A stretch of DNA of 10,748 bases from an uncultured Clostridia bacterium (GTDB lineage Bacteria; Bacillota; Clostridia; Monoglobales; Monoglobaceae): NCBI GenBank assembly GCA_934463175.1, contig CAKSIW010000083.1, positions 1-10,748 of the forward strand, written 5' to 3'. Each line of letters opens with the position of its first letter. The stretch's first letter is position 1. The position numbers and the translations under genes were made by a program. The notes beneath the pieces were generated by a model. The model saw only the letters and a list, made by a program, of their open reading frames with translations, was not told where the DNA came from and did no database searches. Of this stretch, positions 7,946-10,748 are shown in pieces.

Positions 7946-7996
7946 CGGCAGTCCCATCGGATACTGACGTAAAATGTGCTGTCAGGACTTCCCGAA

Positions 7997-8833
7997 TTAA
8001 TACTTCTTGTTCTGAAGCGCTGTTTCTGTCATTTCGATGGCGTCCTCTGATATTTCTTTACGGTGACATACAATGTAATGGTATAAGGAGCTTATTATCA
8101 AAAGCTGTGATATTCTTGAATTAAGCCCTAAAATGGTGTATTGCGTTTCGTTTGAAGCAGTGAACAAGGCAATGTCGGACACTTTTGTTATGGGCGACTT
8201 GCCCTTGTTTGTTATACAGATTGTATGCGCTCCGCGCTGTCCCGCAATTTTAAGGGCGTCAACAATGTCTTTTGAAGAACCCGAATGCGATATTCCGATG
8301 GCGATGTCCTTATCTGTCAGATGTGACGCAGTGATTGCCTGCATATGGTTGTCAGAGAACGCTGCGGCGCGAAGCCCTGCACGAAGCAGCTTATGTTCAA
8401 AATCGAGGGCAACCGATGCGGAGTTTCCCAGACCGTATATGAGTATCTGCTGTGCGCAAAGAAGCTCTTTTGCGGCTTGCTCCAGTGCGTTTTTGTCAAT
8501 TGCCTTTTTTGTCAGTTCAAGCGAACAGTATATATCGTTCGACACCTTGTCGAGAATGTCAAAGCAGCTGTCGTTTGCCGTGATACCGTCTGTCAGCTCG
8601 GCAGAACCTTCCTCACGGGCAAGAGAAATTTTAAGCTCCTGATACCCTCCGAAATTCAGCCGTTTTGCGAAACGAACAATTGTTGCTTCCCCGCAGCCGC
8701 ATTTTTCAGCCAGCTCGGTTATTGAAAGCGGAATGAGTCCGGCAGGGCTTTCGGTTATCCAGTCAGCTATTTTTTTTTCTGCTTTACCCATTTCGGGGTA
8801 GAGCATTTTAATTTTTAAAATTGTTTTTTTCAT
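7997..8833 (-). CDS. RpiR/MurR-family transcriptional regulator (HTH + SIS)
   Basis: This 278-residue protein has the usual RpiR length and order. An N-terminal HTH_6 domain (about 1-75) contains the helix-turn-helix SITELAEKCGCGEATIVRFAKRL region (37-59). A SIS phosphosugar-binding domain (about 115-245) follows, with the glycine-rich GLGNS (134-138), DFEHKLLRAG (144-153) and ISHSGSSKD (181-189), the last being the typical serine-rich phosphosugar loop. It should bind DNA as a dimer and release it, or change grip, when a phosphorylated sugar binds the SIS domain. It is divergent from the isomerase operon, has its own perfect consensus promoter, and one of three related inverted repeats overlaps its predicted transcription start, which suggests autoregulation. 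Ribosome site AGAGG (complement of 8839-8843) is five bases before ATG. The inducer is unknown. Confidence 0.93.
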   Translation of the reverse strand: MKKTILKIKMLYPEMGKAEKKIADWITESPAGLIPLSITELAEKCGCGEATIVRFAKRLNFGGYQELKISLAREEGSAELTDGITANDSCFDILDKVSNDIYCSLELTKKAIDKNALEQAAKELLCAQQILIYGLGNSASVALDFEHKLLRAGLRAAAFSDNHMQAITASHLTDKDIAIGISHSGSSKDIVDALKIAGQRGAHTICITNKGKSPITKVSDIALFTASNETQYTILGLNSRISQLLIISSLYHYIVCHRKEISEDAIEMTETALQNKKY

Positions 8834-8848
8834 ATGTGCCTCTTAAAT

Positions 8849-8862
8849 GGAAAATATTTTTG
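8849..8862. promoter_or_regulatory. Candidate RpiR operator O1 (at regulator start site)
   Basis: GGAAAATATTTTTG matches O2 at 11 of 14 positions and keeps the perfect AAAATATTTT core; the outer arms are degenerate. It lies immediately downstream of the -10 box of the leftward promoter and covers the predicted transcription start and first bases of the regulator mRNA. This placement is expected of an autorepression site. Binding is inference. Confidence 0.5.
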
Positions 8863-8867
8863 GATAT

Positions 8868-8896
8868 ATTATACTATTTTATTTCAGATTTGTCAA
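8868..8896 (-). promoter_or_regulatory. Consensus sigma-A promoter of the RpiR-family regulator
   Basis: Read on the - strand, TTGACA (complement of 8891-8896) is followed by exactly 17 bases and TATAAT (complement of 8868-8873). Both hexamers and the spacing equal the consensus. Transcription should start near 8861, giving a leader of roughly 28 bases before the ATG at 8833. Such a strong unregulated promoter would be unusual for a regulator, which fits repression through O1. Confidence 0.85.
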
Positions 8897-8932
8897 ATAA
8901 TAAAATTATTTTTATAAATTTATATAAAACAC

Positions 8933-8961
8933 TTGAAAATATTTTCACTATATGCTATAAT
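8933..8961 (+). promoter_or_regulatory. Extended -10 sigma-A promoter of the isomerase operon
   Basis: TTGAAA (8933-8938), a 17-base spacer and TATAAT (8956-8961), with TGC directly before the -10 (8953-8955) making it an extended -10 promoter. Transcription should start near 8968, about 46 bases before ATG 9014. The region just upstream (8897-8932) is almost pure A/T and could act as an UP element. The -35 is overlapped by operator O2. Confidence 0.85.
8934..8947. promoter_or_regulatory. Candidate RpiR operator O2 (on the -35 of the isomerase promoter)
   Basis: TGAAAATATTTTCA is a perfect 14-base palindrome (7+7). It covers five of the six bases of the -35 box, so occupancy should block RNA polymerase. 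AT-rich inverted repeats of about this size are the usual recognition sites of RpiR-family proteins (HexR is a known example). Confidence 0.65.
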
Positions 8962-8986
8962 GAATATAAAATAAACAAGCAAAATG

Positions 8987-9001
8987 TGAAAATAATTTTC
9001 A
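8987..9001. promoter_or_regulatory. Candidate RpiR operator O3 (in the leader of the isomerase operon)
   Basis: TGAAAATAATTTTCA is a perfect 7+1+7 inverted repeat with the same arms as O2 but one extra central base. It lies at about +20 to +34 of the predicted transcript, and its last base is the first base of the AGGAGG ribosome site. It could serve as a roadblock or looping site. As RNA its arms could form only an AU-rich, tight-looped hairpin, so a DNA-level role is more likely. Confidence 0.6.
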
Positions 9002-9006
9002 GGAGG
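9001..9006 (+). promoter_or_regulatory. Ribosome binding site deciding the isomerase start
   Basis: AGGAGG is seven bases before ATG 9014. A TTG directly before that ATG (9011) is in frame but would leave only four bases of spacing, so ATG 9014 is chosen. Confidence 0.8.
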
Positions 9007-9013
9007 TTTTTTG

Positions 9014-10417
9014 ATGTTAGACTATAAGATTAAAATCGGATTAGTCCCCGACGTCAGGAATTTGGGCGATTTTGCTGTCAGGAAAGGAATTTTTGAGCCT
9101 GCTAAGGGGGCAGAAAGAAAAAATGCTGTTTTGAAGTATATAAAAGAAAACTTTGAAGATGAAAACACTCGGTTTGCGGATTTGGAGTGGCTCAATGATT
9201 TGGGAGTTTTATATGACAATGCAGAATGCGGAAGGGTCTGTTCCTATTTAAAAAAGGAAAAGGTTGACGCAATATTCATCATAAACTGCAACTTCGGCAA
9301 TGAGGAAGTGTGCGGAAGGCTTGCAAAGGAGATGAATCTGCCGGTTCTGCTGTGGGGACCTCAGGATACAGAGTTTGAAAAGGACGGCATGAGATATACC
9401 GATACACAGTGCGGACTTTTTGCGATAAGCAAGCAGCTCAGACGTTATCACGTTCCGTTTTCATACATAGAAAACAGCTGTGTTGACAGCGATACATTCA
9501 AAGAGGGCTTTGAAAGATTTCTTGCTGTCGTTACAATGCTCAAGAACTTTAAAAGCCTCAGTATAACACAGGTGGGCACAAGACTCACACCTTTCAAAAG
9601 TGTTATGTATAATGAGCTTGAACTCACTGAGAGGTTTGGGTTTAATATTAACAACTGCAATCTTGCACAGTTTAAAGAGAAGTACGATATTGTTCTGCTG
9701 AAAAAATCAAAAGAGCTTGAAAAAATGAGCAGTGAAATAAAGCTCCGATATGACATCGGTTCGATGACAGATGAAGAGCTTGTGAAGCTTTCGGCATTTG
9801 TTTATGCATATATTGAGGTGTTTGAGGAAACAGATGCCGACATTATGGCGTCGGAGTGCTGGACGGCTATGCCCGTTGCATTCGGAGCAAATCCTTGTCT
9901 TGCAATGAGCATACTTTACGACATGGGCATCATTGTTGCGTGCGAGTCCGATATACAGGGGGCAATAACCTGCGCTCTTTTGCAATGTGCTTCAAGAGGA
10001 AAAGAAGTGCCGCTTTTCGGTGAATTCACAACACGGCATCCGGAAAACAAAAATGCCGAGCTTTTGTGGCACTGCGGACCTTTCCCATATTCCGCCAAGG
10101 CTGAGGGCGAAGGAGCAAGACTGTTCAATGCCAAGCCGTCATTCAGGGCAAAAGACGGAAAATATACAATTGCACGTTTCCAGGGAGATGACGGCAGATA
10201 TACATTGCTTGGCGGAGAATTTAAAACCGCAGAAGGACCGTATACATTCGGGACATATTTGTGGGCAGAGTTTAAGGACTTATCTGCTATAGAAAAAAAG
10301 CTTATATGCGGTCCGTATATTCATCATATGACAGAGATGTACGGAAGCTATTCCGAAACGCTTGAAGAATTTTGTAAATTTGTGACGGGTATTGAATATG
10401 ACCCGATAGAAAATTAA
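9014..10417 (+). CDS. L-fucose/L-arabinose isomerase superfamily protein (COG2407-like)
   Basis: This 467-residue protein has the FucI/AraA superfamily order: an N-terminal Rossmann-like part with VDAIFIINCNFGNEEV and LPVLLWGPQ (about 80-120), then a catalytic part. The candidate Mn2+-binding set is E281 (ASECW), E311 and/or D313 (CESDIQG), and H437/H438 (PYIHHM), with H353 (LWHCG) also near the active site by family comparison. The E281 to E311/D313 spacing of about 30 resembles AraA and FucI. The expected reaction is aldose-ketose isomerisation of a free or modified sugar; the natural substrate is not readable, and many COG2407 members are uncharacterised. It is the first gene of an operon driven by the extended -10 promoter, is probably controlled by the divergent RpiR protein, and is followed after 12 bases by an FAD-linked oxidase. 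A plain L-fucose isomerase would be about 590 residues, so this is not canonical FucI. Confidence 0.82.
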   Translation: MLDYKIKIGLVPDVRNLGDFAVRKGIFEPAKGAERKNAVLKYIKENFEDENTRFADLEWLNDLGVLYDNAECGRVCSYLKKEKVDAIFIINCNFGNEEVCGRLAKEMNLPVLLWGPQDTEFEKDGMRYTDTQCGLFAISKQLRRYHVPFSYIENSCVDSDTFKEGFERFLAVVTMLKNFKSLSITQVGTRLTPFKSVMYNELELTERFGFNINNCNLAQFKEKYDIVLLKKSKELEKMSSEIKLRYDIGSMTDEELVKLSAFVYAYIEVFEETDADIMASECWTAMPVAFGANPCLAMSILYDMGIIVACESDIQGAITCALLQCASRGKEVPLFGEFTTRHPENKNAELLWHCGPFPYSAKAEGEGARLFNAKPSFRAKDGKYTIARFQGDDGRYTLLGGEFKTAEGPYTFGTYLWAEFKDLSAIEKKLICGPYIHHMTEMYGSYSETLEEFCKFVTGIEYDPIEN

Positions 10418-10429
10418 GGAGGAGATAAT

Positions 10430-10748
10430 ATGCAGTTAAACAGTTTTATGATGGACATGATATTGTCCGAGCTTGAGGACGCTGTCGGCAGAGAAAACTG
10501 CTCAACGCGCGAAATTGATAAGCTGACTCACGGCGTTGACTATTTTTGGCTTTCAAGAATGTGGGCTGACAGAGGAGAAAGAATGCCCGAGGCTGACATA
10601 ATTGTTTCGCCCAAGGACGCAAAAGAAACCTCTGCTGTTTTAAAAATTGCGAATTACTATAAGATTCCCGTAACAACATGGGGCGGCGGAGGAGGCACTC
10701 AGGGAGGCGCTCTGCCTGTTGCCGGAGGAATCCTTTTGGATACAAAAC
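10430..10748 (+). CDS. FAD-linked oxidase, GlcD-type FAD_binding_4 domain (3' end cut by window)
   Basis: ATG 10430 follows the isomerase stop by 12 bases, with AAGGAGG (10416-10422) overlapping that stop codon and seven bases of spacing, so the genes are very likely translated from one mRNA. The first 106 residues are visible. They include ADIIVSPKDAKETSAVLKIA, then NYYKIPVTTWGGGGGTQGGA, then PVAGGILLD, which is the classic start of the PCMH-type FAD domain of D-lactate/glycolate oxidase-like flavoproteins (including the glycine-rich pyrophosphate loop). Family members oxidise alpha-hydroxy acids or sugar alcohols/lactones. The C-terminal substrate domain lies outside the window, so the substrate is unknown. 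Paired with a sugar isomerase it suggests an oxidative branch of sugar or sugar-acid use. Confidence 0.88.
   Translation, partial: MQLNSFMMDMILSELEDAVGRENCSTREIDKLTHGVDYFWLSRMWADRGERMPEADIIVSPKDAKETSAVLKIANYYKIPVTTWGGGGGTQGGALPVAGGILLDTK

Noticed and set aside
7885..8124. Small + strand open frame starting in the GC-rich element
   Set aside because: It starts inside the hairpin element and runs antisense into the regulator 3' end, with no ribosome site. Frames like this commonly arise from intergenic repeats.
8133..8642. 169-codon + strand open frame
   Set aside because: It is fully antisense to the well-supported RpiR-family gene; its length reflects codon bias of the real gene on the other strand.
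8896..8910. AATAAT-AAA-ATTATT inverted repeat as a fourth operator
   Set aside because: It lacks the TGAAAAT/ATTTTCA arms and lies in almost pure A/T sequence where such repeats occur by chance.
8821..9027. Small + strand open frame across the divergent spacer (68 codons)
   Set aside because: It is a low-complexity AT-rich frame lying over two promoters and operators, overlaps the start of the isomerase gene, and has no ribosome site.
1..10748. CRISPR arrays, tRNA or rRNA genes, insertion sequences, phage genes
   Set aside because: No regularly spaced direct repeats, tRNA-like cloverleaf, rRNA sequence, transposase or terminal inverted repeats with target duplications were seen on either strand.

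Overview
The window looks like a carbohydrate-use region from an anaerobic low-to-mid GC Firmicute, most likely a Clostridia member of a gut or rumen type. The basis is the Gram-positive style ribosome sites (GGGAGG, AGGAGG, AAGGAGG), consensus sigma-A promoters with AT-rich spacers, an RpiR/SIS sugar regulator, cytoplasmic glycosidases, and a surface-type protein rich in D/E/Y/N beta-strand repeats. Genus cannot be fixed from the sequence. The window is densely coded: eight genes, and no gene-free stretch longer than about 180 bases.

Region A (1-5914, + strand) is a tightly packed three-gene run. It starts with the C-terminal part of a large uncharacterised, probably extracellular, beta-rich protein that is cut by the window edge. 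Next is a GH36-type alpha-galactosidase-like enzyme with no signal peptide. Last is a clan GH-A (GH5/GH42-like) glycosidase with a GATase-like middle domain, also with no signal peptide. The two enzymes together would suit imported alpha-galactosylated beta-linked oligosaccharides such as galactomanno-oligosaccharides. That substrate is an inference.

Region B (5957-8833, - strand) converges on region A. In transcription order it holds an RpiR-family regulator, a beta-lactamase-fold (class C/S12) protein with weakened catalytic motifs, and a DMT/EamA-type membrane transporter. About 180 bases separate the regulator from the beta-lactamase-fold gene. That gap holds a GC-rich, hairpin-dense element that may be a dispersed repeat remnant.

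Region C (9014 to the end, + strand) is divergent from the regulator. It starts with an L-fucose/L-arabinose isomerase superfamily protein (COG2407-like) and, 12 bases after its stop codon, the start of an FAD-linked oxidase of the GlcD type, cut by the window edge. The 180-base divergent spacer is the clearest regulatory signal in the window. It has a perfect consensus promoter firing left into the regulator and a strong extended -10 promoter firing right into the isomerase operon. Three related AT-rich inverted repeats (TGAAAAT/ATTTTCA) sit on the regulator's start site, on the -35 box of the isomerase promoter and next to the isomerase ribosome site. The simplest reading is an autoregulated RpiR repressor, probably released by a phosphosugar, that controls an undescribed isomerase plus oxidase sugar pathway.
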